From Rhodococcus sp040643435 (lineage in GTDB: Bacteria; Actinomycetota; Actinomycetes; Mycobacteriales; Mycobacteriaceae), in assembly GCF_040643435.1 (NCBI RefSeq), contig NZ_JBEYUH010000013.1, positions 77,420-141,419 on the forward strand: a stretch of 64,000 nucleotides of DNA. Reading direction: 5' to 3'. A model generated the notes under the pieces. That model did no database searches, was not told the origin of the DNA, and saw nothing but the letters and a program-made list of their open reading frames with translations. Shown here one piece after another: positions 1-8,765 of this stretch (position 1 is the stretch's first letter; the number at the start of each line of letters is the position of its first letter). A program made the translations under genes and the position numbers.

Positions 1-962
1 CCCCCGTAGAAACCGTTTCCGGTGTTGATCGACCAGTTTCCGGTCGCCTCGCACTGCGCGAGAGCATCCCAGGTGGAAGCGCGGCTGGAAACCGGCACGG
101 CAGGCTTCGGCTTGGTGCCGACGCGGACGATCACGGGACGCGGCTCGGTGACCACCGTGAAACCGGTCTCCACACGTCCGACCTCGACACCGTTGACAGT
201 GTGGACGTCGAAGGTCACCGCCCGCTCGCCGGGGGCGCCGGGATCGTTCACGGCGGTTTCGCCCTGGAACATGTTCGGATCGTCCACGCGGTGTTCGGGC
301 GGGGCGATCGGGTGATTCTCGGTCCGCGGCTCGATCCGGTCGCGGGTGATCACGACTTCCATGCCCTCTTCGAGCGGCGCATCGAGAGCCGGAGTGACGC
401 TGTCAGCCTGCTCGAGCTTCGCGCCCTGGGCCTCCAGCAGGTCGGCGACCGTGGGTGCTGCGATACGCAGCTCCGATGCGGGCGCACCGTTGTCCGCGAA
501 ACGCACCGTCTTGACGGTCACGACCTCGAGATCGGCACCGTCGAGCGGAAGCCGGTGCGAACGGGAGGCGGAGACGTAGACGTCGTCGGAGAGCCGGAAC
601 TGGTCGAGTGCCTCGTCGACGGTCAGTGCCGTGGTCCACACCGAACGCTCCTCACCGTCGACGGTGAGCCGAATCTCGCGAGCCTGCCGAAGGACGATCG
701 TGTCGCCGTCCGACACCGACGAGTCCACGGCCGGTGCTACGACGTCGTTCTCGTCGATGGTGTAACCGGCGGCGGCCAGGATGTCGCCGACCTTGGAGTT
801 CATGGTGCCGAAGGCGCGCTGCTCACCATCGACATCGAGGACGACGTCCTTGTGCTGGACCACAGCCGCGGCACCACCGGCACCGAGGGTGACGAACATG
901 GCGGCGACCACCGAGTAGAACACCGGTGATTTTGCTCGATTGATCTTGGTGAAAGGCGACAC
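1..962 (-). CDS. rpfB: Resuscitation-promoting factor RpfB (3' end outside window)
   Basis: Secreted or membrane-anchored peptidoglycan-cleaving enzyme that restarts growth of dormant cells. Reading leftwards from a GTG at 960-962, the protein begins MSPFTKINRAK, followed by a hydrophobic signal/anchor segment, DUF348-type repeats and a G5-like stretch. It then enters the Rpf transglycosylase domain (WDALAQCEATGNWSIN), where the window cuts it off. The GTG start was chosen because it gives the short basic tail before the hydrophobic segment; a weak GGA lies about 10 nt upstream. The family is certain from domain order and from the tatD/metG neighbourhood, which is where rpfB sits in mycobacteria. 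Here doxX and a reductase gene are inserted between rpfB and tatD. Confidence 0.93.
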   Translation of the reverse strand, partial: MSPFTKINRAKSPVFYSVVAAMFVTLGAGGAAAVVQHKDVVLDVDGEQRAFGTMNSKVGDILAAAGYTIDENDVVAPAVDSSVSDGDTIVLRQAREIRLTVDGEERSVWTTALTVDEALDQFRLSDDVYVSASRSHRLPLDGADLEVVTVKTVRFADNGAPASELRIAAPTVADLLEAQGAKLEQADSVTPALDAPLEEGMEVVITRDRIEPRTENHPIAPPEHRVDDPNMFQGETAVNDPGAPGERAVTFDVHTVNGVEVGRVETGFTVVTEPRPVIVRVGTKPKPAVPVSSRASTWDALAQCEATGNWSINTGNGFYG

Positions 963-1026
963 GATTTATTTCCAGACAGACGACGAGTGGGATCACGGCA
1001 CGATAACGAAACGGATTACGTGCGGC

Positions 1027-1041
1027 AACACGGGCCGTGTT
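1027..1041. promoter_or_regulatory. Palindrome upstream of rpfB
   Basis: AACACGG-G-CCGTGTT is a perfect 7-bp inverted repeat with a one-base centre, 65-79 nt upstream of the rpfB GTG. A GTCACAG element (rpfB strand) lies a little further upstream, near 1067-1073. In M. tuberculosis rpfB is controlled by MtrA, whose sites contain GTCACAG-like repeats, so this could be regulatory; that is inference. The rest of the 963-1274 gap shows no convincing gene. Confidence 0.4.
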
Positions 1042-1274
1042 ACCTGCGGTTTCTCGTGTGAATCCTGTGACAAAAGTCGACCAATGTTATGTCCGAAAAT
1101 ACCGTTTTTCATATTCGGATAATCGCTGGTCCGAGCGAAGATCGGTGCAGGAGAATCGAAAATATCCACCCGGTTCGGAAGATGTCCGAAAACTCGTACA
1201 GGCCGGCACCGCATCACGAACGAATCACAGGCGTTTGTGCCCGGTTCCAGCCGGATGACCACAGGCACGACAAA

Positions 1275-1318
1275 CGGCCGCAGCGCCGGCGGCCGTCCTG
1301 CCGCCGGCGCTGCGGCCG
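1275..1318 (-). terminator. Terminator of doxX, with a second hairpin at 1330-1351
   Basis: A perfect 19-bp GC-rich inverted repeat (arms 1275-1293 and 1300-1318, 6-nt loop) is followed on the minus strand by TTTG. A second hairpin (arms 1330-1338 and 1343-1351, GCGA-type tetraloop) sits directly before it, just past the doxX stop. Together they should stop doxX transcription before rpfB. Confidence 0.8.
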
Positions 1319-1357
1319 GGAGATGCGAGCCGGCCTCCGCGAGGAGGCCGGATATAC

Positions 1358-1789
1358 CTATCGGGCGCCGGCGAGAAGCGGCACCTTCGGCGCAAGGAAG
1401 CGGTCGATGCCGAACGCTCCCGAACCGACCACGGCGAGCAGGAGGGCGCCCGCTCCGAGTGCGACCACGAGCTCGAAGCCACCATCGGCGACGTAGATGC
1501 CGTTACCCACATGGACGATGAAGAACGCGCCGACCATGAGCAGGAACAGCAGGAAACCGAAGACTGGAACCAGGACACCGAGGATGAGCGCGAGACCTCC
1601 GAGGATCTCGACCCACGTGGCGACGAAGGCCGAGATGGCCGGCGCGGGAGCCCCCATGCCTTCGAAGCCGGCCTTGGTGCCCTCGTAGCCCCACGAGTCG
1701 AACTTCTGAAGTCCGTGAGCGAGGAAGACGACGCCGAGCGCCAGGCGGGCGATCAGGATTCCGATGTCACGGACGAGAGGGGTCTTCAT
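1358..1789 (-). CDS. DoxX family membrane protein
   Basis: A 143-residue protein with four predicted membrane helices and the DoxX-family opening (LARLALGVVFLAHGLQK). DoxX proteins are small membrane subunits tied to thiol or quinone redox stress and to catechol or quinone detoxification; the exact reaction here cannot be read from sequence. Two inverted repeats of MarR operator type lie 34-82 nt upstream of its ATG, so it is probably induced by an aromatic or quinone ligand. The neighbouring maleylacetate reductase gene, same strand, fits that theme. Two hairpins follow the stop codon. Confidence 0.85.
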   Translation of the reverse strand: MKTPLVRDIGILIARLALGVVFLAHGLQKFDSWGYEGTKAGFEGMGAPAPAISAFVATWVEILGGLALILGVLVPVFGFLLFLLMVGAFFIVHVGNGIYVADGGFELVVALGAGALLLAVVGSGAFGIDRFLAPKVPLLAGAR

Positions 1790-1822
1790 GGCGGGCCTTT
1801 CGGATGGGAGGCAGAAGCCCAG

Positions 1823-1871
1823 TTAGTTGAACAGGCAACTAAGATACCATCCGTAGTTGTAGCTTCAACTA
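1823..1871. promoter_or_regulatory. Twin MarR-type operators before doxX
   Basis: TTAGTTG-N6-CAACTAA (1823-1842) and TAGTTG-N6-CAACTA (1854-1871) share the same half-site and are offset by about 31 bp, close to three helical turns. The second overlaps the stop codon of the upstream reductase gene. Such paired palindromes are typical of MarR/HxlR-type repressors. No MarR gene lies in the window, so the regulator is unidentified. Confidence 0.75.
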
Positions 1872-2930
1872 TGCTTCCGGCCGGGCCCCGGCGAACGCGT
1901 GCCCCAGCAATCGCCTCACTCCCACTTCCGTCACTTCGCGCGGGTTGGGGTACGCCTTCGCGGAGGCCAACCTCGCCGCCTCGTCCAGATCCGCCTCCAC
2001 CATCCCCAACTCCTCGAGGCTGGTCGGACCACCCGCGGCCGCCACGAGGTCGTAGACGCCTGCGGGCGCCGAATCCGTACCGAGGACCCGGGCGACCCGC
2101 GCCATGACGTGCGGCACGGACGGTTCGTTGAACGCGAGAACGTGCGGCAGCACGACCGTGTGCGTCGCAGCGTGCGGTAGATCGAACGATCCTCCCAGGA
2201 CATGACACAACTTGTGGTGCAGTCCCATCCCCGCCGAGGCCAGGCACGTACCGGCGAGCCACGCTGCGAGGAGCAGATCCGAACGCCCCTCGGGGTCCGC
2301 CGAGTCCGCGCCGAGCGCCGGCAGGCCACGCGCGATCGCAGCCACTGCTTCGAGTGCCAGGGCATCGACGATCGGGTTCGCCTGTTCGGAATACAACGCC
2401 TCGATCGCATGAGCCATGGCGTTCATCGCGCTGGTCACCGCCATGGGGATGGGCATCGTGGTGGTGAACTCCACGTCGTAGATCACGATCTCGGGAAGAA
2501 TCTCGGACGACGACCGCGTGGTCTTCACTCCCTCCGCGGTCTCTCCCAGGACGGGTGTCACCTCCGAACCGGCATAGGTCGTCGGCAGAATCACCTGATC
2601 GATCCCGGTGCGGGCCGCGAGCGCCTTCGCCAGACCTGTGGTCGATCCGCCACCGACCGCCACGACCGCATCGACGTCGTGCTCGGTGACGAGGCGGAGT
2701 GCCCTTTCGGTCACCGCGACCGGCGTGTGCGCGACCGCGCCGTCGAACCGTGCGACCAGCAGTGAGCCGAGAACCTTCTCGACCTGTTCGGCCTGCGGAC
2801 GCACATGCTCGCCCGCGAGCAGGAGCACCCGGGAACGACCGAGGCGACTCACCTCGTCCGCGACCCGCGAGGCGGTACCGGGGCCGAAGATCACACGTAC
2901 CGGTTGAGAGTTGTAGACGAAGGAACGCAT
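1869..2930 (-). CDS. Maleylacetate reductase (iron-ADH superfamily)
   Basis: A 353-residue member of the iron-containing alcohol dehydrogenase fold, closest to maleylacetate reductases, which reduce maleylacetate to 3-oxoadipate in hydroxyquinol, resorcinol and chloroaromatic breakdown. Visible features are the nucleotide-binding GGGSTTGLAKA, the PTTYAGSEVT motif, and the histidines of MAHAIEALY and GLHHKLCHVLGG, where the family places metal/active-site residues. There is no ring-cleavage dioxygenase nearby, so it is separated from its usual pathway partners. The 40-bp gap after tatD allows co-transcription. Specificity is inferred from family resemblance. Confidence 0.82.
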   Translation of the reverse strand: MRSFVYNSQPVRVIFGPGTASRVADEVSRLGRSRVLLLAGEHVRPQAEQVEKVLGSLLVARFDGAVAHTPVAVTERALRLVTEHDVDAVVAVGGGSTTGLAKALAARTGIDQVILPTTYAGSEVTPVLGETAEGVKTTRSSSEILPEIVIYDVEFTTTMPIPMAVTSAMNAMAHAIEALYSEQANPIVDALALEAVAAIARGLPALGADSADPEGRSDLLLAAWLAGTCLASAGMGLHHKLCHVLGGSFDLPHAATHTVVLPHVLAFNEPSVPHVMARVARVLGTDSAPAGVYDLVAAAGGPTSLEELGMVEADLDEAARLASAKAYPNPREVTEVGVRRLLGHAFAGARPEA

Positions 2931-2970
2931 GCCCGTATTCTCACGAGGCTCGGGAGGGCATGCGGGGCCT

Positions 2971-3801
2971 TTACGAAAGTCCGTACACCCGTTCGGCGTT
3001 CATGGTGGTGGCTGCCGCCAGTTCGTCCGCGTCCTCACCCCGCACCTCCGCGAGCGCGCGCACCGTGTAGGGCAGGCAGTACGACTCGTTCGGAGCGCCC
3101 CGGAAAGGATGCGGTGTCAGATAGGGGGCGTCGGTCTCGACGAGAACCAGTTCGCGGGGAACGAGCGGCGCCGCCTCCCGCAGCGCCTTCGCGTTCTTGA
3201 AGCTCACGGTGCCGGAGAAGCTCAGCACGTATCCGGCGTCGACGCACCGCCGGGCCATGCCGGCATCGGACGAGAAACAATGGAAGACGACCGTCTCGGG
3301 TGCTCCCTCGTCTTCGAGCACACGTAGCAGGTCGTCGTCCGCCTCCCGGTTGTGGATCATGAGGGGCTTCCGGAGCCGTTTCGCCAGATCGATGTGCCAG
3401 CGGAAACCCTCCTCCTGTTCGGAGGGCTCGGCGCATCCGTCGAGCTTCCCCGGCCAGTAGAGATCGAGGCCGGTCTCCCCCACCGCGACGCAGCGGGGGT
3501 CCGCGGCGAGGCGTTCGATTTCCGCGCGGGTCGCGTCGTCGAGAGCGTTCGCGCGGGTCGGATGGATCGCGACGGCGGCGTACACCCGCTCGTCCCAATG
3601 TGCGGCGCGAACCGCGAAGCGAGCGGCCTCGAGATCGTCGGCCACCGTGACGATGCGCCCGACTCCCACCGCAGCGGCGCGGTCGACGATCGCGGAGGTC
3701 GACTCGGCGTCCTCGGCGCCGCACGCGTCGAGATGCGTATGGGCGTCGACGAGCGGCGTCAACGGCTGGGGAGGTTCGGGGGCGGGACGGGCTGCGCTCA
3801 C
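2971..3801 (-). CDS. tatD: TatD family metal-dependent hydrolase
   Basis: A 276-residue TIM-barrel hydrolase of the TatD DNase family. Metal-binding features are VDAHTHLD (about residues 18-25), GETGLDLYW, the histidine in PLMIHNRE, VFHCFSS and ETDAPYLTPHPFRG. TatD proteins cleave DNA exonucleolytically and are linked to repair and DNA degradation. It starts 22 bp from metG, which is read the other way, so the two promoters must overlap. The metG-tatD-rpfB neighbourhood is conserved in related actinobacteria. Confidence 0.92.
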   Translation of the reverse strand: MSAARPAPEPPQPLTPLVDAHTHLDACGAEDAESTSAIVDRAAAVGVGRIVTVADDLEAARFAVRAAHWDERVYAAVAIHPTRANALDDATRAEIERLAADPRCVAVGETGLDLYWPGKLDGCAEPSEQEEGFRWHIDLAKRLRKPLMIHNREADDDLLRVLEDEGAPETVVFHCFSSDAGMARRCVDAGYVLSFSGTVSFKNAKALREAAPLVPRELVLVETDAPYLTPHPFRGAPNESYCLPYTVRALAEVRGEDADELAAATTMNAERVYGLS

Positions 3802-3823
3802 GACCTATAAACTACTGGCCACC

Positions 3824-5380
3824 ATGACTGCGCCTGATTCCTCCCGCCCGCCGTTCTACGTCACCACCGCTATCGCGTACCCGAACGGCGCCCCGCACAT
3901 CGGGCACGCCTACGAGTACATCTCGACCGACGCGATCGCCCGGTTCAAGCGTCTCGACGGTTTCGACGTGCGTTTCCTGACCGGCACCGACGAGCACGGC
4001 CTGAAGATGCAGCAGACCGCCGCGAAGGAAGGGATCCCGGTCACGGAACTCGCGTCCCGCAACTCGGATGTGTTCGAGGCGATGGACAAGCGGCTGAACA
4101 TCTCGTACGACCGGTTCATCCGTACCACCGACGCCGATCACCTCGAGGCGAGCAAGGCGATCTGGCAGCGGATGGTCGACGCGGGCGATATCTACCTCGA
4201 CACCTACGCGGGGTGGTATTCGGTTCGCGACGAGGCCTTCTACACCGATGCCGAGACGACGGTGCAGGACGACGGCACACGGATCTCCACCGAGACCGGC
4301 ACCCCCGTGGAATGGACGGAGGAATCCACCTACTTCTTCCGGCTGTCCGCCTACCAGGACAAGCTGCTGAAGCTGTACGAGGAGCAGCCCGGCTTCATCG
4401 CCCCGTCGACCCGCCGCAACGAGATCGTCAGCTTCGTCTCCGGCGGTCTGAAGGACCTGTCGATCTCGCGCACGACCTTCGACTGGGGTGTTCCGGTCCC
4501 CGATCACCCCGATCACGTCATGTACGTCTGGGTGGACGCGCTGACGAACTACCTCACGGGCGCGGGCTTCCCGGACACCGACTCGGAGGCGTACCGCCGG
4601 TACTGGCCCGCCGATCTGCACATCATCGGCAAGGACATCACCCGCTTCCACACGGTCTACTGGCCCGCCTTCCTCATGTCGGCAGGTCTGGAGCTGCCGA
4701 AACGGGTCTTCGTGCACGGCTTCCTGTTCAACAAGGGCGAGAAGATGTCGAAGTCGGTCGGCAACGTCGTCGACCCGCTCGAGATGGTCGAGCGCTACGG
4801 CCTCGACCAGCTGCGCTTCTTCCTGCTCCGGGAGATCTCGTACGGCCAGGACGGCAGCTACAGCCATGAAGCGATCGTCACGCGGATCAACGCCGACCTC
4901 GCGAACGACCTCGGCAACCTCGCGCAGCGTTCGCTGACGATGGTCGCGAAGAACCTCGAGGGCAGGGTTCCGCAGCCGGGCGAGTTCACGGACGAGGACC
5001 GAGCGATGCTCGCTCAGGCAGACGCCCTTATCGAGAAGGTGCGGGCCGAGTTCGACGCGCAGGCCCTGCACCTCGGGCTCGAAGCGATCTGGCACGTACT
5101 CGGCGAGACGAACCGTTACTTCTCCGCGCAGCAGCCGTGGGTGCTCCGCAAGACCGACCCCGAACGCATGGCAACGGTTCTGTACGTCACGCTCGAGGTC
5201 GTGCGGATCGTCGGCCTGCTCGTCCAGCCGGTGATGCCGGATGCCGCCGCGCGGATCCTCGACCTGCTCGGCCAGGGATCCGACGACCGGCAGTTCGATG
5301 CCGTCGCCACCCGGCTGGCCCCGGGCACGGAGCTGCCGGCGCCGACGCCGGTCTTCCCGCGGTACGTCGACGAAGACTGA
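3824..5380 (+). CDS. metG: Methionyl-tRNA synthetase
   Basis: A 518-residue class I aminoacyl-tRNA synthetase that charges tRNA-Met for translation. The HIGH-type motif is in PNGAPHIGHAYEY near the N-terminus and KMSKS is in GEKMSKSVGNVVDP. Length equals the short mycobacterial MetS form without the C-terminal tRNA-binding extension. The reading frame stays open further upstream, but the ATG giving MTAPDSSRPPFYVTTAIAYPNG matches family N-termini and lies just outside tatD. No distinctive regulatory RNA is visible in the 22-bp divergent gap. Confidence 0.97.
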   Translation: MTAPDSSRPPFYVTTAIAYPNGAPHIGHAYEYISTDAIARFKRLDGFDVRFLTGTDEHGLKMQQTAAKEGIPVTELASRNSDVFEAMDKRLNISYDRFIRTTDADHLEASKAIWQRMVDAGDIYLDTYAGWYSVRDEAFYTDAETTVQDDGTRISTETGTPVEWTEESTYFFRLSAYQDKLLKLYEEQPGFIAPSTRRNEIVSFVSGGLKDLSISRTTFDWGVPVPDHPDHVMYVWVDALTNYLTGAGFPDTDSEAYRRYWPADLHIIGKDITRFHTVYWPAFLMSAGLELPKRVFVHGFLFNKGEKMSKSVGNVVDPLEMVERYGLDQLRFFLLREISYGQDGSYSHEAIVTRINADLANDLGNLAQRSLTMVAKNLEGRVPQPGEFTDEDRAMLAQADALIEKVRAEFDAQALHLGLEAIWHVLGETNRYFSAQQPWVLRKTDPERMATVLYVTLEVVRIVGLLVQPVMPDAAARILDLLGQGSDDRQFDAVATRLAPGTELPAPTPVFPRYVDED

Positions 5381-5458
5381 CGGCACGACGGGGAGCGCTC
5401 ACCTCTGCGTTCTCCGTCACCGCCGAACGTGTCGGTGCCGTGCGCCACAATTCGGCGC

Positions 5459-6601
5459 ATGCGCAGCGATAGAACACATGTTCGATCCGAGGGCCTGAAC
5501 GAGCACGCACTGGTCGCCGAGTTGGGCGGCGCCTACGAGCGGGGATGGCAGCCCGCCGACGTCCTGCACGTGACGGCACGTTCGGGTGGACCTTCCTCCG
5601 ACGCCACCCTCGCCGCGACCGCGGTGCTGTTCGACGCACGGACGACTCGCGCGGCCGAACGCGCGCCCGTCGACTGGATGCGGCAGATCGACGAGATCTC
5701 CCGCCGGCATCCTCACCTCGTCCGTGCGGCCGGGGCACGGACACTCGCCGACGGTCTCCGTCGAGCCTGTCCCGAGGTCACCCGATTCGAAGTCGAGGGA
5801 CTTGCCTTCACCTGGAAATACCTGCCGTCCGTCGCGATCCTCACTCCACCTCCCTCGCGGTGGCCGGCCGTGCGCTCCGCCGACGCTCCTGCTGCCGCAC
5901 CACCCGACACGCGGATCCTCGAGCGCATCCGGGCTCTCCTGTCGAAGGCCGAATCGACCGGCTTTCCCGACGAAGCAGAAGCACTCACCGCGAAAGCACA
6001 GGAACTAGTCTCGCGACACGCCGTGGGCGCTGCCCTCCTCGTCGACCTCGGCTCGGGCACCGATCCGGTCGTGGGCCGGCGCATCCATCTCGACAACCCC
6101 TACATCAGGGAAAAGGTTCTGCTCCTCACCGCCATCGGAGACGCGAACCGGGTGCGTACGGTGTGGTTCACCCGCGTGCAGATCGCCACGATCGTCGGCA
6201 CCGCGTCCGACCTCCGACAGGCCGAACTGCTGTTCACCTCGCTGCTCGTGCAGTCCGGCCGGGCGGTACAGGCGGCGGGCACCGCAGGACGACGCGGAAC
6301 GTCTGCCGCCACCTTCCGTCGCGCCTTCCTCACCGGCTACGCGCATCGCATCGGGGAGCGCCTCCGCGAGGCGGATGTCCGGGCCACCGCCGAGGCCGCA
6401 GCCGATGCCCGGGTGCCGATCACCACCCTCGCGCCGATCCTCGCCCGCCGATCGGATGCAGTCGATTCGGAGTTCCGGCGGCTGTTCCCCGTCACCCGCG
6501 ACTCGCGTAGCCGCGGTGTCGACGCAGACGGCTTCCACGCCGGTCGCGACGCGGCCGACACCGCCTCGCTGACACCCGGACCCCGTCCGGTTCATCGCTG
6601 A
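5459..6601 (+). CDS. DUF2786 domain protein
   Basis: A 380-residue cytoplasmic protein of unknown function. The recognisable part is a DUF2786 segment (ERIRALLSKAESTGFPDEAEA and following, roughly residues 165-205). The N-terminal third is rich in arginine and alanine without a motif I can name. No signal peptide or membrane helix is visible. The ATG at 5459 (MRSDRTHV) was preferred to an upstream ATG at 5429, whose extra residues look like leader translation. It lies 78 bp after metG on the same strand and ends just before the ECF41 promoter region. Confidence 0.75.
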   Translation: MRSDRTHVRSEGLNEHALVAELGGAYERGWQPADVLHVTARSGGPSSDATLAATAVLFDARTTRAAERAPVDWMRQIDEISRRHPHLVRAAGARTLADGLRRACPEVTRFEVEGLAFTWKYLPSVAILTPPPSRWPAVRSADAPAAAPPDTRILERIRALLSKAESTGFPDEAEALTAKAQELVSRHAVGAALLVDLGSGTDPVVGRRIHLDNPYIREKVLLLTAIGDANRVRTVWFTRVQIATIVGTASDLRQAELLFTSLLVQSGRAVQAAGTAGRRGTSAATFRRAFLTGYAHRIGERLREADVRATAEAAADARVPITTLAPILARRSDAVDSEFRRLFPVTRDSRSRGVDADGFHAGRDAADTASLTPGPRPVHR

Positions 6602-6610
6602 CGAGACGGG

Positions 6611-6669
6611 TGTCACAGGTCTTCGCGCCCACGGCCGTGTCACATCCCCGCTGCGAGCGGTGTCACGTC
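6611..6669 (+). promoter_or_regulatory. Predicted ECF41-type promoter(s)
   Basis: Three TGTCAC elements precede the oxidoreductase gene: TGTCACA at 6611, TGTCACA at 6638 and TGTCACG at 6661. TGTCACA is the -35 box described for ECF41 sigma factors, whose -10 is CGTC. The second copy is followed after exactly 16 nt by TGTC (6661-6664); a true CGTC lies at 6666-6669. Because the downstream operon encodes an ECF41 factor, autoregulation is the likely role. Which pair is used is undecided. Confidence 0.65.
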
Positions 6670-6705
6670 AGCGACACCACTTCCGACAGCGAAGGGACGA
6701 GAGCG

Positions 6706-7869
6706 ATGACAACGCGATTCCATGTGGTGGTCGTAGGAGCCGGGTACGCGGGGGTGATGGCTGCGAACCGACTCCTGGTCGAACACCCCGACGTGGCGGT
6801 CACGGTGGTCAACCCGAGGCCCGTCTTCGTCGAGCGGATACGGCTGCACCAGGTAGCGGCCGGCTCCGGAGCCGCCACGCACGAACTGTCCGATCTTCTG
6901 CATCCACGGGCGACGCTGCATGTGGCCTCTGCCGTGCGGATCGAACCGCACGCGGTGTCCCTCACCGACGGCACTGTCCTACGGTCCGACGCGGTCGTCT
7001 ACGCCGTGGGCAGCATCTCCGGTGCCGGTGCGATTCCCGGGGCGGAGAGGGCGTTCTCCGTATCCGATCTCGACTCGGCCACTGCTCTGCACGATGCGCT
7101 CCGGACAGCGGACGATCACGCCTCCGTCGTCGTGATCGGCGGCGGGCTCACCGGCCTCGAGACCGTCACCGAACTCGCGCAGTCGCATCCGCGACACACA
7201 TTCACCCTCGTCGGTGATCCGGGTGCCGATCTTCCGGCACCCACTCGGCGCTATATCCGCCGCCGGTTGGAGGAACTGGGCGTCCGGCTCCGTTCGGGAA
7301 CGCGAGTCACCCGAATCGACCACGATATCGACCACGAATCGGTCGAGCTCGACGACGGCACCGCGATTCCCGCGGCCCTCGTGGTACGGACGGCGGGCTT
7401 CGCCGTCCCCGACCTGGCTCGTCGCAGTGGCCTGCCGGTCGACGAGACCGGGCGCCTTCGGGTACGCGACACCCTCCAGGCGATCGACGGCACACCGATC
7501 GTCGGAGTCGGCGACGCGGTGGCGGTGTCGGGCAACGACCATCTGCGGATGAGCTGCCAGGCGGCGATGCCGCTGGGCGTGCACGGTGCCGACACGGCGT
7601 GGCAGTTGCTGCTGGGACGCGAACCGGCACCGCTCTCGCTCGGATTCGTCTCCACCTGCATCTCGCTGGGCCGCGATCGCGGCGTGGTGCAGTTGTCCGC
7701 CCGTGATGACTCCCCTACGAGGTGGGCGGTGCGGGGGCGGCTCGCAGCACCGGTGAAGGAAGCCGTCGTTCGTGGGACGATCCGCGGCATGCAACTCCAG
7801 GCGCGCGGACGAGCCCTGCCGACCCGACGCGGACCGGACAAGTCCGCACGAGACGAGGTGCGCGTATGA
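6706..7869 (+). CDS. FAD-dependent NADH dehydrogenase-like oxidoreductase
   Basis: A 387-residue pyridine nucleotide-disulfide oxidoreductase of the NDH-2/AIF type. The FAD-binding VVVVGAGYAGVMAANRL is at the N-terminus and the NAD-binding VVVIGGGLTGLETVTELA is near the middle; GVGDAVAV closes the FAD site. The ATG at 6706 has a GAAGGGACGAG Shine-Dalgarno region and fits the family N-terminus. Its stop overlaps the start of the sigma factor gene (ATGA), implying translational coupling. ECF41 factors are typically encoded with a carboxymuconolactone decarboxylase, oxidoreductase or epimerase, and this is that partner. The substrate is unknown. Confidence 0.85.
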   Translation: MTTRFHVVVVGAGYAGVMAANRLLVEHPDVAVTVVNPRPVFVERIRLHQVAAGSGAATHELSDLLHPRATLHVASAVRIEPHAVSLTDGTVLRSDAVVYAVGSISGAGAIPGAERAFSVSDLDSATALHDALRTADDHASVVVIGGGLTGLETVTELAQSHPRHTFTLVGDPGADLPAPTRRYIRRRLEELGVRLRSGTRVTRIDHDIDHESVELDDGTAIPAALVVRTAGFAVPDLARRSGLPVDETGRLRVRDTLQAIDGTPIVGVGDAVAVSGNDHLRMSCQAAMPLGVHGADTAWQLLLGREPAPLSLGFVSTCISLGRDRGVVQLSARDDSPTRWAVRGRLAAPVKEAVVRGTIRGMQLQARGRALPTRRGPDKSARDEVRV

Positions 7870-8753
7870 CCGGCGGCGATGTGGATGTCTTCACCGAGCA
7901 TCGGGGACTGCTGTTCTCCATCGCCTACGAGATCACCGGTAGCGTCGCCGACAGCGAGGACGTACTGCAGGAGAGCTACATCCGCTGGGCCCGCACCGAC
8001 GCCGATGCCGTCGACAACCCACGGGCCTACGCGGCGCAGGTCGTGACGCGTCAGGCGCTGAACTCACTACGATCGGCGCAGCGCCGCCGCGAGGACTACG
8101 TCGGGCCGTGGTTGCCCGAACCGATCCTCACCTCTCCCGACGCCTCCCACGACGTCGAACTCGCCGAGTCGGTGTCCACCGCGATGCTGCTGGTATTGGA
8201 GACGTTGACGCCCGTCGAACGTGCGGTCTTCGTGATGCGCGAAGTGTTCGGTTTCGAGTACGGGCGCATCGCCGAAGCAGTCGGCCGCACCGAAAGCGCT
8301 GTGCGGCAGACCGCGCACCGCGCCCGCGAGCACGTCCATGCCCGTCAACGGCGATTCACTCCGCCGAGCGTCGAGACCGATCGGGTGGTCACCGCTTTCC
8401 TCACCGCGGCGACCACCGGAGATCTCGACGGACTGCTGTCGCTGCTGGCTCCCGACGTGGTGTATCTCGCCGACGGCGGAGGCAAGGTCAATGCGGCCCG
8501 GGTCCCGGTCCTCGGCGCCACGAAGGTCGCCCGACTGTTCCTCGGGCTGGTCCGGCACCCGTTGCCCGACATGACCATCGAGGCCGCGGTGGTGAACTCG
8601 ATGCCGGGCGTCCTCGTCCGCTCGGCAGGGGTCCTCGACATGGTGCTGCACTTCGAAATCGACGAAGGGCTGGTCACCGGGGTGTACGTGGTGCGCAATC
8701 CCGACAAGCTCACGCATCTCGGGGCTCGTCCGAACTCCCCCGACCAGGCATGA
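7866..8753 (+). CDS. ECF41-family RNA polymerase sigma factor
   Basis: A 295-residue extracytoplasmic-function sigma factor. Region 2 (FTEHRGLLFSIAYEITGSVADSEDVLQ) and region 4 (LTPVERAVFVMREVFGFEY and following) are intact, then a SnoaL-like C-terminal extension of about 120 residues. That extension carries DGGGK and NPDKL, two signature motifs of ECF41 factors, where it modulates sigma activity in place of a separate anti-sigma factor. No anti-sigma gene is nearby, as expected. It overlaps the oxidoreductase gene by 4 bp and probably drives the TGTCACA promoter upstream. Confidence 0.92.
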   Translation: MTGGDVDVFTEHRGLLFSIAYEITGSVADSEDVLQESYIRWARTDADAVDNPRAYAAQVVTRQALNSLRSAQRRREDYVGPWLPEPILTSPDASHDVELAESVSTAMLLVLETLTPVERAVFVMREVFGFEYGRIAEAVGRTESAVRQTAHRAREHVHARQRRFTPPSVETDRVVTAFLTAATTGDLDGLLSLLAPDVVYLADGGGKVNAARVPVLGATKVARLFLGLVRHPLPDMTIEAAVVNSMPGVLVRSAGVLDMVLHFEIDEGLVTGVYVVRNPDKLTHLGARPNSPDQA

Positions 8754-8765
8754 CAAGCTGACGCC

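Noticed and set aside
963..1274. c-di-AMP (ydaO) riboswitch before rpfB
   Set aside because: Some actinobacterial Rpf genes have it, but I could not find its conserved core here.
3812..5386. A 524-codon minus-strand frame opposite metG
   Set aside because: metG is certain with HIGH and KMSKS motifs; the opposite frame is compositional shadow.
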